Part shown: positions 1 to 32,478 of the stretch, one piece after another
Layout: each line of letters starts with the position of its first letter
Numbering within the stretch: the first letter of the stretch is position 1
Source of the DNA: Glandiceps talaboti
Lineage: Eukaryota > Hemichordata > Enteropneusta > Spengelidae
Direction of reading: 5' to 3'
DNA: 64,000 nt
NCBI RefSeq assembly: GCF_964340395.1
Contig: NC_135560.1
Coordinates: forward strand, 19,462,598 to 19,526,597
Translations under genes and position numbers: made by a program
The notes under the pieces: generated by a model
Told to the model about the DNA's origin: nothing
The model's database searches: none
Seen by the model: the letters and a program-made list of their open reading frames with translations, nothing else

Positions 1-732
1 TGGTGAATGTTCATGCTATCACATATGAAAATGATACTATTGCTGTATACAGTGATTTGTTTGATGTAAACCATGTCCCAAAGCATACCTGCACCAGACT
101 ATATACTTATAACATGCTAGCCTACGTAGTGGTAAGACTTATGAGGACAGCGCTTCGTATCGTTACTCTGGAATTTCATTCGTCATGTAATTTACGTTTC
201 CATCTCTCATCAACGCTGTTTTCACAACAAAGTTGAGAAAAGCATGTCTCACTTAAAGGATTGCAACCATACTAAAGTCGCCAGTATTTTCTGGGGATTT
301 GCACAATTATTTTTACATTAAGCCTGTCTGAAGTTTTATTCTTGCATTTTCCTATTTAATCACATGTTCAATTGAATATCTTCCACAGCAGTTTAACCAG
401 TACGTCATGTATTAAAACACCAGCACATTTTACGCTTGAACAAGCAATTCGTAGAGATGTACACAACTTGGAGCTTTTAAAACATCTCGTCTGAATGTAG
501 CCCGTGATGGGTGCCTGTGTAAAATGCTAAATCGCAAGGATTTGTATTATCGTCAGACCACTTAACGTAAAATACTATTCTATCAGAGCGTACCAACGTA
601 CGGATACCAGATGGAATCAAAATGCGAAGGCGACAGTTGTTAAATGTATCGTAAAAATTAATACCTGCCGACCAGAATTTTGTTGTTTTTTCGTTAAAGG
701 ATTTATTCTGTGTGGTTTTTACTTTATTTCAG
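1..732. other. Upstream intron or flank of NR2E3, no feature seen
   Basis: Sequence before the first visible NR2E3 exon. It ends in an acceptor-like tract (T-rich, then TTTATTTCAG at 723-732). It is presumably an intron separating the exon at 733 from a start exon outside the window. I see no coding similarity or repeat here. Confidence 0.6.
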
Positions 733-21131
<20,399 letters not shown>

Positions 21132-22600
21132 CGTTGAGGGCGCTTTTATCCTCTCAATATCGGATGGGAAATACATCCATATATGTACATAAATGTGATA
21201 AGTACGATAAACGATAGAGAGTTTGTAGGTATCCCCCAAAAGGGGATTAACGTCGAATAGAATATAAAAACCATATCATCTACATTATGTATGAAACTAT
21301 AATATCTTGAATGACGTGAAATGTAAACTTATTGTTTTTAATTTATTGTAAGTTCAGTGAAACTGACGACAAGGAATGGGAAATGTGCAAGTACTGATAC
21401 ATGTAAAGTGTAATCAATTTCTATAATTTCAGAATCAAGTTTAATTCAACAACGGTCGGCAACAAAAATAAGCTAGAGTCTTGTTCGTGTTTTTGCTGCT
21501 GCTACAGTACCATTTTTGTTACAGCCTGGTGCTGTGAAATGTGTGGCATTGAACTTGTAGACTACTAGTATGCACAGTCACCATATTTATTGTTACATTA
21601 GCCGGATGTTTATGTGTGACGTCATGATTGACAAACGTAGAACGGTACAGTTTTCAAAAAGTGTCATAATTCTCAGAATTGAAATAGAAAGCGGACGTAT
21701 CTATCACAAAGATTTCCCGCCACTGTCTATGGCTAAACTAACATACGACGACGTTTGGATCGAGAAATTTCAACGACTGAGTACATTCTTCGCCTACGTT
21801 TTCCTTGGCAATTTGATTTGTCATGGCCAGTAAATTGGAAGGAGTTTGATCAGGAGTTTGATAAACCAGCAATCGAAGATAGCGCCCTCCTCCGACGAAT
21901 AGAGCATAGTCTGTATACGAAAGTTGATGGCTTCTCATTTCGATTAATAAATTATGTAAATTTCTTTTTAAAATTTGCATATCAGTATCAATACATTTGC
22001 ACTGCTACAAGTTTTTTTAAAATGTAATTTATGAAACCATCTATTTTATGCAGTTTTCTCGATGTTTGTGCTCAGTAATATACACATCTTTTGATTCACT
22101 AATACATTGACTGATTGGTCGATTTTTTGTATGAAATAAATCTATCGCACATATTACAAACTACGAACTATAGATTGTTACAACCCATAGACAATAAAAT
22201 ATTGTATCTACAGTCTATGAATGAACTAGCTAGAAAGATTACACGACCGTTTTAATTTAAAAGTATATATACCTGTAATTACTTTCATAAACTCCTTCTT
22301 TAGTAGTCATACTATTATCATTATAATTATTTATTTGTTCTAATTTATTTAAACAGATTTAATTTTTTTATAGCATATACAGTTTCTCTTCACCATATAT
22401 GATTTGTAGCCATCCATCTTCAAAATGTGTAACTAACGGTAGTTTTAAGTATACTAGATTAGTATATGCCACATTACACAAAGTCAATATGAATATTCTT
22501 TCTGCGATGGACATTGTTGTTTTTTTGTCAGAAGGAAGTGATTTTCCCGTCAATATTTAGTACAGCACCAAGTAGGAGATTTGATGTAAATAAATACTTT
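21132..22600 (+). other. NR2E3: Presumed NR2E3 3' untranslated region and flank
   Basis: Downstream of the NR2E3 stop. AATAAA hexamers lie at 21946-21951, 22135-22140, 22193-22198 and 22589-22594; any could be the poly(A) signal, and I cannot choose between them without transcripts. Open frames in this stretch resemble no known protein. Confidence 0.5.
22135..22198 (+). promoter_or_regulatory. Candidate poly(A) signals of NR2E3
   Basis: Two AATAAA hexamers (22135-22140 and 22193-22198) on the sense strand about 1 kb after the stop. Motif evidence only. Confidence 0.4.
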
Positions 22601-23536
22601 AATATATCACAGAGAAAGAGTGTACGTTAAATAAGGCATTGTTTTCTCTTTCTTAAATTATTTTATTTTTTCTAAAATGTGTTTCATTCATTGCGTGTTG
22701 TTACGGCTCAAAGAGCGTTATAAAGTATGTACTGTAACATTGACTGCGATCGATCATTTTGGTTTTTGCGGACTTCTCCAGTGAAGTACTGTAATACTTG
22801 CACCATTGCACTTATTGACACAAGCTTGTATTCAAGTTTAAGGCAGTATGGTATTGCAAAGTTCCACAAATTATTGAGATGAAATAGGAGACTTTTTTTT
22901 TAAATCGGCTTTTCATGATACTTTGCTGTGCAAACTTATGACAAGATGAAATACCACACGAAATAAACAGACATAAGTACGTGAAATCATAGAGATGAGT
23001 TCTATATTGATAAAACTAATGACTGATGTATGACACTTGATCACGACAAATTTCTCATGGTATTCTGAAATGTGATGATGTGGATTTTTTTGAAGATTGA
23101 AGTTACTTTTCAGAACCAGCCTGCCTGAATTGATATTAACAATGCACATACATATAGACTGTGGTCACATAGAGATTATGAATGTGTCAGAATCGATGCT
23201 TCTGTAAGTTTGCAGACTTTCTTAATAAACGGCTACTATATTTCACAAGTTCACTACTTTAGTTTGCTTGATAGGTATGTTGAATACAGAGATGTGACTT
23301 ATGGTTTGGAATGGAATGAGGCTTCTGAAAGGTAGACCACCCTAAAGCTGTGGATTGGCATCAGTGTCTCAAGCACAGCACTTTGTGAAAGTCGTGGTGA
23401 AAATTATAGTCACCCTTACAAATCTTTTGAAAATGGCGAATCTGACCCACTGACATTACATGTAAAATTATGTGTGAATCTCGAAATAATTTCAGTAAAG
23501 GTGCCAATTATTGCAACACAAAGAAAGACATGATTA

Positions 23537-23830
23537 CATACTCCATATATGGCACTATAATGTGATGTCATATTCCATACATGGTATTATGTGATGCCAT
23601 ACTCCATATATGGCACTATAATGTGATGTCATATTCCATACATGGTATTATGTGATGCCATACTCCATATATGGCATTATAATGTGGTCATATTCCATAT
23701 ATGGCATTATAATGTGATGTTGCACTTCTTATATGGCCACACAATGTGATGTCATATTCCTTATATAGCATTACAATATGATGTCATATTCCTTATATAG
23801 CATTACAATGTGATGTCATATTCCATGTGT
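23537..23830. repeat. Approximately 31-bp tandem array with 61-bp higher-order period
   Basis: About nine units of the form TATTCCATATATGGCATTA + TAATGTGATGTCA. The first four units alternate (CTCCATATATGGCACTATAA versus TTCCATACATGGTATTATG), giving a clear 61-bp dimer. The later units are more uniform with TTATATAGCATTACAATG. Each unit contains the near-palindrome CCATATATGG. Confidence 0.9.
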
Positions 23831-24964
23831 CATAACTTGACCCCATACGAATATCACACATTCCCACTAACTCCCTCTACCATAATGTCACATGTCAAAC
23901 TTCAAGACCACACAATAATATCAAACAAGACATGTAGTAATTATGCAGGCAATTTATTTTCTATAGCTTGTTTCAAAACTTGCACTTTGTTCTACAATGC
24001 GGTGATCTGTGCAAGAAACCAACTTTATTTGCAACTCACAAGAACAGAATTGTTTATCAGAATTCTTAATCCAAATACTGTACATTCACACACTTCATGC
24101 ACATTGTGGTGTCTTTGTAAGCTATATGAATATTCATTCTCATTAGCATATCATTAACCTATGAACTATAACATTCAACACACGGTTGATAAGGGTGGCT
24201 TTACTTTAACATAACTGTATGTTTCTCATGACCCGATTAACCCTATGACTCTTCAATTTGGTGGAATTAAAAAAAATTGACACCCTCTATGGCAGAATTA
24301 GAAAACAATGACAAGTAAACATCATTGACTTTAAGATGGCAACCCCCATGATCCAAGTGCGTATCAGAGAGAAAATTATCGTTTATTGCCAAAAATTGGA
24401 AAATTAAATAATTCAGGCTGTTAAAGTGCATTATATTGAAAGTATCCCCAACATGTACTCTTACACTTACTTAAAAAACTTGTTATTTTTTACTTTTTTT
24501 TACAACTGACCAACCCAATTTTTAAAAAAAGTGTTATGAGAAACATAGAATTAATTATGGGTGTCCCCAACCTGTCTTTATGATATTCCACCCAGAATAA
24601 CACTAGTAAGGATGGCAATGTACAGAATTAAAGTAAGGTTATATCAGATGTACAGATCAAGTATTCTGACAAGTTGAATACATCCGTTCACTTAATTAAC
24701 ATGCTACAAAATTTAAAACACCTGGGTTTCCATGGTTACAATCCTAATATCCTACTGTCAAATTAATATTCTGTACTTGGTGAGTGAATGGTGTCAAACA
24801 TTCTGTGAAATGTTGAAGTCCAGAAAGCAATGAGTACCTCTGTCTGGTACAGCCCGGGTCTTGTTAAACTCAACTCTGTAGTCAGAGTAAAAACAGCATC
24901 CAATCACACGATCACATTTACTAGTGCCCTCAGTAGGGGGTCGCCATTACAATAAACAATAGCC

Positions 24965-24997
24965 TGAGGGGTCTAGCAGCCAGACTACTAGTAACTG
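24965..24997. repeat. Dispersed motif CCTGAGGGGTCTAGCAGC, copy 1
   Basis: The sequence CCTGAGGGGTCTAGCAGCC-AGACTACT is repeated in reverse orientation at 28053-28083 and in direct orientation at 29066-29097. A neighbouring GTACCTCTGTCTGG at about 24835 also recurs at 28102-28113 (reverse) and, diverged, at 43881-43894. These look like fragments of one dispersed, probably SINE-like family. Confidence 0.55.
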
Positions 24998-26689
24998 AAC
25001 TGTGACAACTTTGTGAATAGTCTGACAGACACAAAAATGAAACCACATTTAAGCTATAACCAAATTAATTTATAGAGGTTCTTATTAAAGGGGTATTAAC
25101 GGATAATTTTTGCTGAATATTAAAAATGCATCTGTAGTGTTCATCTTACTGAGGAATATTTCATCATCAATTGTTATTGACAGAATTCAAAACTGGTCTT
25201 CAGGTATGAGACATACATGATTCACTAATGATATAGTATATATAATATATACTAAGATATTGAAGCAACCTAACACACCATCAACTGCACTAGCAACACA
25301 AATGCTGACAAAATTTAAAACACCTGTCACCATGGTTACAAATATGAAATGCCAGTCATTATAGAGATCAATGTAGAAATACTGCATATGAAACACTTTC
25401 TTCCAAACCATGTCTTCAAATTCACTTTGTACTCCAAAATGTACAAACTTGGCCTACAAGTACGATTCTATCTCTAAAACAATCATAATATTTTCATCCA
25501 GAAGTTCATCTACAAATAATGACCAATCTCATTGAAAAGGTCAAAACAGAATAATTTTGAATATTTTGATACGATACAGTACTGTAAATAGCAGCTTACT
25601 ATTAGCTGAAGCAACTAAAATTATTTGCTCATTTATATATATATATATCATGTGACAAGTGTAACCTATGACCTTGTGTCAAAGTTCAATAACACAGCTA
25701 TAGTATGGCAGCTTATTTAGTTTATATGGTAAACTCCAAAAAAATGACATTAAAGTACATGCAATACAAAAACACCTCGCTGACCAAAAATATTCCAATT
25801 TCACAATGCTAAAGTGAGAAACTGAAAAAAGTTCTTAGTACCTGACTCAAAATATTGTCCCGGCTACTTCTACACTTTTGTTAAATAAGTGTGTATCTCT
25901 TTTGTATAAGCTGAAAAGTACATGCAGTACGTTATTTAAGAAAGCTATTTTGTGTACTGAAGCACAAATTATGTGCCGATGAGGAAGATATGTGAATATC
26001 AATAGCTGTATTTAATAAGTAGAAAAAAACAAACTTTATCACACTACTCTTTTTGAAACTCCTATAACTTACAACATACCATAAACGTGATAACATGACA
26101 GACAAGATGATAAACATACACATAACAACACAGAAATGAAGATATAGAAGACAGTGTATAGAGAGGTAGACTTTAGAAAAGGTAGGAGACAGAAAAATAC
26201 AATACATTTATGGATAGTTGAGTCAGTCCGTCCTACAAGTACACAATTTAGTACATCAACTCTTGTCTTTCTAGTGCAACTTTTGTAAACACAAAACATA
26301 CTACAAAAATACCTGGTACACACAATAACATAGAAATACCATAAAATAAATCTCCCTTTAATAAAAAGACATGATTATATCCTGACGATCAGAATTCTGC
26401 TAAATTTACAAAATAAAAGTTATAATTCATGATTTTTTTCTTCCATTCTAATGCAACACAACACAAAACATCAGTAACTTAAGATGCTGTTGTCAAATAT
26501 CCATAAAACCAAATATCGATAAACACTGCCACCGAAGTGTATGAAAAGCATATTTATCAAACTAACCCTTTCTTGTAGGTTTTTGGTCAAAATTGTCATC
26601 TAAATGAAATTCTACATAAACTAGCATTCTGACTAAAATGAGTGAATTCATGGCTGCACACACAGTGTGACCAATGACGTCTTATATAT

Positions 26690-29600
26690 TTATCTACCAT
26701 AGAATTTTCTATTGAGCAAGAATATCAACAAGTTGACATTGACTTTTGCTCTGTCAAACATCTTCATCACAGCAACACCATCGTACTGTAGCTGTAGTAA
26801 GTCCTGCAGTTGGGAAATAGAAAGGTGAATCTGTGTAAGTACAGAAGTTCAAAGTCACTGGTTTACGAAGTACAAAGTCACTGGTTTACAAATACAATTG
26901 TACAAAGTCATTGGTATATAAGTACAGATGTACAAAGTCATTCGTATATAATGTACAGATGTTCAATAAATTGACAACAAACTTCTAAAACATCAGAAAT
27001 ACAAGATTGTTACCTGAATATTTTTCTTTTCAAAAAAGAAATGACTCCTCATATAACATTTAGTGATATCATTTTGATTGTGAATAGTTATTGTCAAAAT
27101 CTATACCTGGAAGTCATGCTGTACTTTCTCTACACTGAGAACCATAAACTTAACTTACCTGGAAGACAAGTTGTACTTTCTCCATACTGACACCCATAAA
27201 CTTGGCTGATATCGCAAAAACACCAGATGTTTCCGTTGTTTCAAATTCAAACATTACATTCTTAAACCTACAAAGGAAAAACAAAAACAATATGTTTAGG
27301 TATAAAATTGATAAAAGTTTTAAGTTCAGTAGTAATTACTAGCAGTTCATCTTTGTTCTTATTTTCAATATATTGTACTTGCTGTAGCATGCAGGGTCAC
27401 CAAGGTGATCAAACGCTATCAATATCTAACACGTCTACTTTTAGTTGTACAATGAGTAAAATAGTCTGTACATCCTTCCCCATTGTTTACACACGGACAT
27501 CAAGCCAGTGTACACAGTAAACTCAAATGACTAATACAGAGATATTTCAGCCAATCTGAATCATTGAAACTTTTCATAGAAGTGTTTGGTATATGTTTCA
27601 AATTGACAATGGGGAAAATATCAACAAAAACAGTGCAAAGTTACAGACAGCATCATCATAATTTTGGAACTGTAGAAACGTCACCTCTCCTAGAAATTCT
27701 CTTCTATTTCTAGACAGTACACCATTAATATCTTAGTCTATGTTTTGTGACTTTTACCAACTCATACTCACTGATTTTCTGGTAGTCCTTCTATTTCCAA
27801 GATAACACCCTTTTCATGTAACTTAGCTGCACTGTATTTGAGTTGGCCTTGAATCCTAGCTGCTTCACGGTCCACTGTAAATGGATTCTTAGCTTTGGTG
27901 GATTTCCTGTCAAAGATATATGAGATATGTTATATATAAACTAGATTTATGATGGGGGTGAGTTGTATAAACTCTAACCATAGACCCTTCACCAAGTGGT
28001 GGAGGTAGAAGGTCTTTGCTCTATTAAATCTAAGCCTCCCTTTGATATATAGTCTAGCTGCTAGACCCCTCAGACTACTCTGCTTACTTTAAAAGTGACA
28101 GACAGAGGTACGTATACTGTCATCACATTTCTGTTTTATTTGGCAATCCCCAAAGTGCAGATCAGAGGTCTTACTGCATGACTATTTGATAAACAGTGAT
28201 CACTGATATGTATATTTTTGTATTGTTAGTCAAATCAGGTACACTCTTGTAAAATTTTTGACAGTTTAAAAATTTGTTTAGATATTTTTTTACAAGTGGT
28301 TACTTCTGAGTCTTCTTGATTTGTAACCCTTTCAAACAGTTTTAAAACCGACATCTTGTCTAAGTAAAGGAAATACAAGAAGTGTTAGTGTTAAGCTACA
28401 TTTCCAACGAGTGCCATGATATGGACTTGATGATATCCTTTATATTACCATCCTCATATCTTACTTTCACATATACAACCTGTATTCACATTCAAACCTG
28501 ATCACAGTGGTTGCTGTGGTCGGTATTCTTGTAGTAACACCTCTGCATCTGTGCTTTGATGTTTTTCGAACAAAACGGAGGAGGACAGTACCTCTGGTGT
28601 GAAGTACCTTGGGCAAGCCCTCCCTTGACATATGGTTGTTTTACAGTACCTCTGGTGTGAAGTACCTTGGGCAAGCCCTCCCTTGACATATGGTTGTTTT
28701 ACAGTACCTCTGGTGTGAAGTACCTTGGGCAAGCCCTCCCTTGACATATGGTTGTTTTACAGTACCTCTGGTGTGAAATACCTTGGGCAAGCCCTCCCTT
28801 GACATATGGTTGTTTTACAGTACCTCTGGTGTGAAGTACCTTGGGCAAGCCCTCCCTTGACATATGGTTGTTTTACAGTACCTCTGGTGTGAAGTACCTT
28901 GGGCAAGCCCTCCCTTGACATATGGTTGTTTTACAGTACCTCTGGTGTGAAGTACCTTGGGCAAGCCCTCCCTTGACATATGGTTGTTTTACAGTACCTC
29001 TGGTGTGAAATACCTTGGGCAAGCCCCCCCCCCCCCCCCCCCTTGACATATGGTTGTTTGTACAGTTGCCTGAGGGTCTAACAGCTAGACTAAGTGGTTG
29101 GATGTCAGGGGCAACATGTATCAAAGACTTACTTTCCCTTCCTTTGTAGATTATCCAGACATGTTTTGATGTACTGATTATAATAATCAATCTGCTCTTC
29201 ATAGAAACTAGACTTTGTTTCCAAGCCTTTCAAAGTGTTTCTTAGTTTGACGATTTCCTGTTTACGACGTTGTCGGTATTTACGCTGGTTCCTTATGTCC
29301 TGGAAAGACAAGGAAAGACAGTTTTGTCAGTGAAAGCTGAATAACTGTAAATCTTCCATAAAATGTAAACCAATGAGCATATTTACCATGCATTCTCTCT
29401 AGAGACATTCACTGACAGAAATGTTTGGACCCATCCACCTACCCACCCACCCACCCATCCATCCATCCATCCATCCATCCAGACAAACTCCATCTATACA
29501 GACACTTTCCCTCCTTCCCTACTAAACACACTCCATCCATCAATACATACATATATACCGAAAATTCACACACACACACACACACACACACATACATACA

Positions 29601-30405
29601 CACACATACATTACATACACACACACATACATACACACACATATACATACATACACACACATACATTACACACACACATACACTATTATCATATTGTTAC
29701 TGTTATCATTATTATCTAGTTTTCAAAATAATTACATAATAGATAATGAAAAGAAAGTATGTTTACCCTGACAATAGCATTAATTATTTGTTGATAATTA
29801 TCAGATTTGGATACAAGACCAGCTTTCTCCAACATCCTCAGATTATGGTGAATTTTCTTCTTCTTACCTTCTAATGGTAACCTAGGTGACAATCAAATAT
29901 AAACATGCTCTAACAAACACACTAAATGATTTTCTAGGAAATTCTCTGTTCAAAACAGTGTAACAGTGCTTCATAATAATTGTACAGACCTTATTGAAAG
30001 CATTGCAATATTGGCTATGCTAACTCATAGTACGGATATATTGTATCAATATGGTCATGCCATTTTACTCATTTAGAAACAAAGCTGGGGATTTAATACA
30101 TTTTTTTCTTGAGAAAAGTACAAAATATGAAATGACTAGAAAATGATCTTAAAAAATGTAAGTGTGTGTAAAAGACACCACAAGTTATGATCTGTGATGA
30201 GCTTAGAGAGTAGACATGGAAGACACGATAATGAAATGATGGAGGATTCAAAAATAACAGAAAGACATATCATGGACAGTTTGCTATCACTTTCCATCCA
30301 AAAGTCTAATACCATGTATCTTTCTACACTGGTAAAAATCAAGCAGCAAGACACGTCACACACACCCCCCCCCCCAAAAAAAAAAAAAATTACAAAAAAA
30401 ATTAC

Positions 30406-30436
<31 letters not shown>

Positions 30437-30697
30437 ACAAAAAAATCTTACCTTATACTTTTCAACTTTGATAAAGATATCAAGAAATGAGATATTTCCT
30501 CATCCAAAAACCTTACCTTGTATCTTTCTACTTTGATACAGGGCAAGAACTGGGATGCTTCATCCACATCCCCACCCCCAATAATCTTACCTTGTATCTC
30601 CATAAACTGATAGAGATCTCTTCAAACCACCACCTCTCTTGTCTGCTCTCTGATCTCTAGCTTCTCTTGTTTTAATAATCAGCTGATGTCTTTCTTC
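26690..30697 (-). CDS. IQGAP: IQGAP RasGAP C-terminal domain and C-terminus, exons 35-40
   Basis: Exons 30591-30697, 29767-29881, 29133-29299, 27772-27906, 27159-27267 and 26690-26803. Matches include DIRNQRKYRQRRKQEIVKL, FYEEQIDYYNQYIKTCLDNL, YSAAKLHEKGVILEIEGLP, FKNVMFEFE and the terminal VNVNLLIFLLNRKFYGR stop. This part binds E-cadherin, beta-catenin and CLIP-170 in IQGAP1 (family knowledge). Stop codon at 26690-26692. Confidence 0.95.
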
Positions 30698-32440
30698 CTG
30701 TATAATGTGAAATGGGTATAAGACAAGATTCCAATCATGGTCACTTTGTGATGACAAGCAAAACAGAGACGTGATCAACAAGTCTTCGTAGAAGACACAG
30801 CTCCCTACAGTGTGTCTGTGATAAGCAGAAATTGGCTTGATTTTGATAATTAGCCCTGAAGGTCAATGTCAAAGTGTCACAAGATAGCTTGCATCTGATA
30901 ATATGGGGGTAGACACTTGAATGGAGTGTCTGTGTATTACAGTTTTTAAGTTATGCAACAAATATTGAATTTTAACTACAAATACAGTCACATTTGCATG
31001 TATGAAAAAACAAATTGATGTGCATATGTCTCATATGATATGTCACCTTTGTGCCACATTTGAAAGAAATCGGATATGGCATGTCTGAGAAATGACGTAT
31101 TATGAATGGACACAGAGCCCATCGCAATGCCCCCCCCCCCCCTGCATTGGGTGGTTAAAAAGGTGACCATTTACCTTATAATACTGAATCAGTCTATTTG
31201 TTGTTGACTGTTAATAATTCAAATCTTCCTCTACTTAAAGTGGCCACATGGATGAGAATTTGGTATTTATTTTGGATTTTTATTTGATAAAACAACTTCC
31301 CCATGTTTTTCTGCATGAAAAAATAATGCGAAAGAGCATATACCAAGTCCATGTTCATAACTCAATACATTGCAAAAAGATGGAAAAAGTGTAAAAAGTT
31401 TGTTAATGTACGTACAATAACAAACATTTTATACATTGTTTAATGTTTTGCCGTTTATTGAGTTGTGAACATAGACTTGGTATATGTTCTTTCACATTAT
31501 TTTTTCCAGTAGAAAAACATAGTGAAGCTGTTTTATCAAATAAAAATCCAAAATAAATACCAAATTCTCATCCATATGGCCACTTTAAGAATAAACTGTG
31601 AAATTCATCACAGATTTAAACCATTTTGTACTGAATTCCTTCAGTTACAGAATATTTGGCAATTTTACATTTCACTGTATATAGTGAAATACATGTACAT
31701 GGTACCATCTCTTGGACTGTTATTTGCATATTAACCTACCTGATCATCTGTAGCAGGTAAGGACAACACCTGGGGTAGGGTGTCACCTGGTTGACTGCCA
31801 ATCACATCTACAATCAATCTCTTTGTCCTGTTGTCCAAAAGATATCACAATAATCATTATTACTATTAGAGAAAGCAGTTAGTTATTTACAATACAACAT
31901 TCAGCATCACAATTGTCCTTGTGAGAATTAGAAATCTAACCAATACACACAACATAGTTTGATAAGCTGAGAACTTTGACTGCAAACTGCCATTCTTGTT
32001 CACTCCATGATAGATGGCACTGTTTACCTGTTCTTATATTTGTTGAACTAGGTAGCATCTTCACACATGCCAGATAATAAATGGCTTGCTTTGTATGTAA
32101 CCTCTTATAGTTACTGATCAATGATATTCACCTAGACAATAGACAACTCCACTGTTTATGCCGACACTTACCTTATATACATAGTTTTCAAGTCAGTATC
32201 ATCCTCTGCCATCATTTCAAATTTGTTGTTCAAAGTCAGTGATATTTCTACTTTAGCCATATTATTCATGAATGTCTGTATGGCTGGGTCATTGGGGTCA
32301 CCTGGTAATTCACCTAGGGAGGGGAAAATAAAGAGGTGTGAATGTCTGTATTGGGGTCACCGAGTAATTCACCTTAGTAGGGAGGGAAAAATAAAAAGAT
32401 CCATAAAAAGTGGTGGTGGTCGTTGTCGTTGTCGTCGCCG

Positions 32441-32478
<38 letters not shown>

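Larger units (their letters stand above)
22601..26689. other. Intergenic region and probable IQGAP 3' UTR (tail-to-tail genes)
   Basis: NR2E3 (+) and IQGAP (-) converge here. It contains the array at 23537-23830. On the minus strand AATAAA occurs at 24382-24387 (TTTATT on +) and ATTAAA at 26357-26362, so the IQGAP 3' end is uncertain between about 26350 and 24000. A 35-bp sequence with AAAATTTAAAACACCTG and CCATGGTTACAA occurs at about 24709-24747 and again at 25311-25346. No coding sequence is supported. Confidence 0.6.

Noticed and set aside
23810-24157. 115-codon open frame on + in the intergenic region
   Set aside because: Begins in a tandem array, no similarity recognised, low-complexity Cys/Thr/His composition.
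28492-29202. Open frames with repeated VKGGLAQGTSHQRYC-like peptide
   Set aside because: Translation of the 58-bp minisatellite; not a multiple of 3, so the frames merely alternate.
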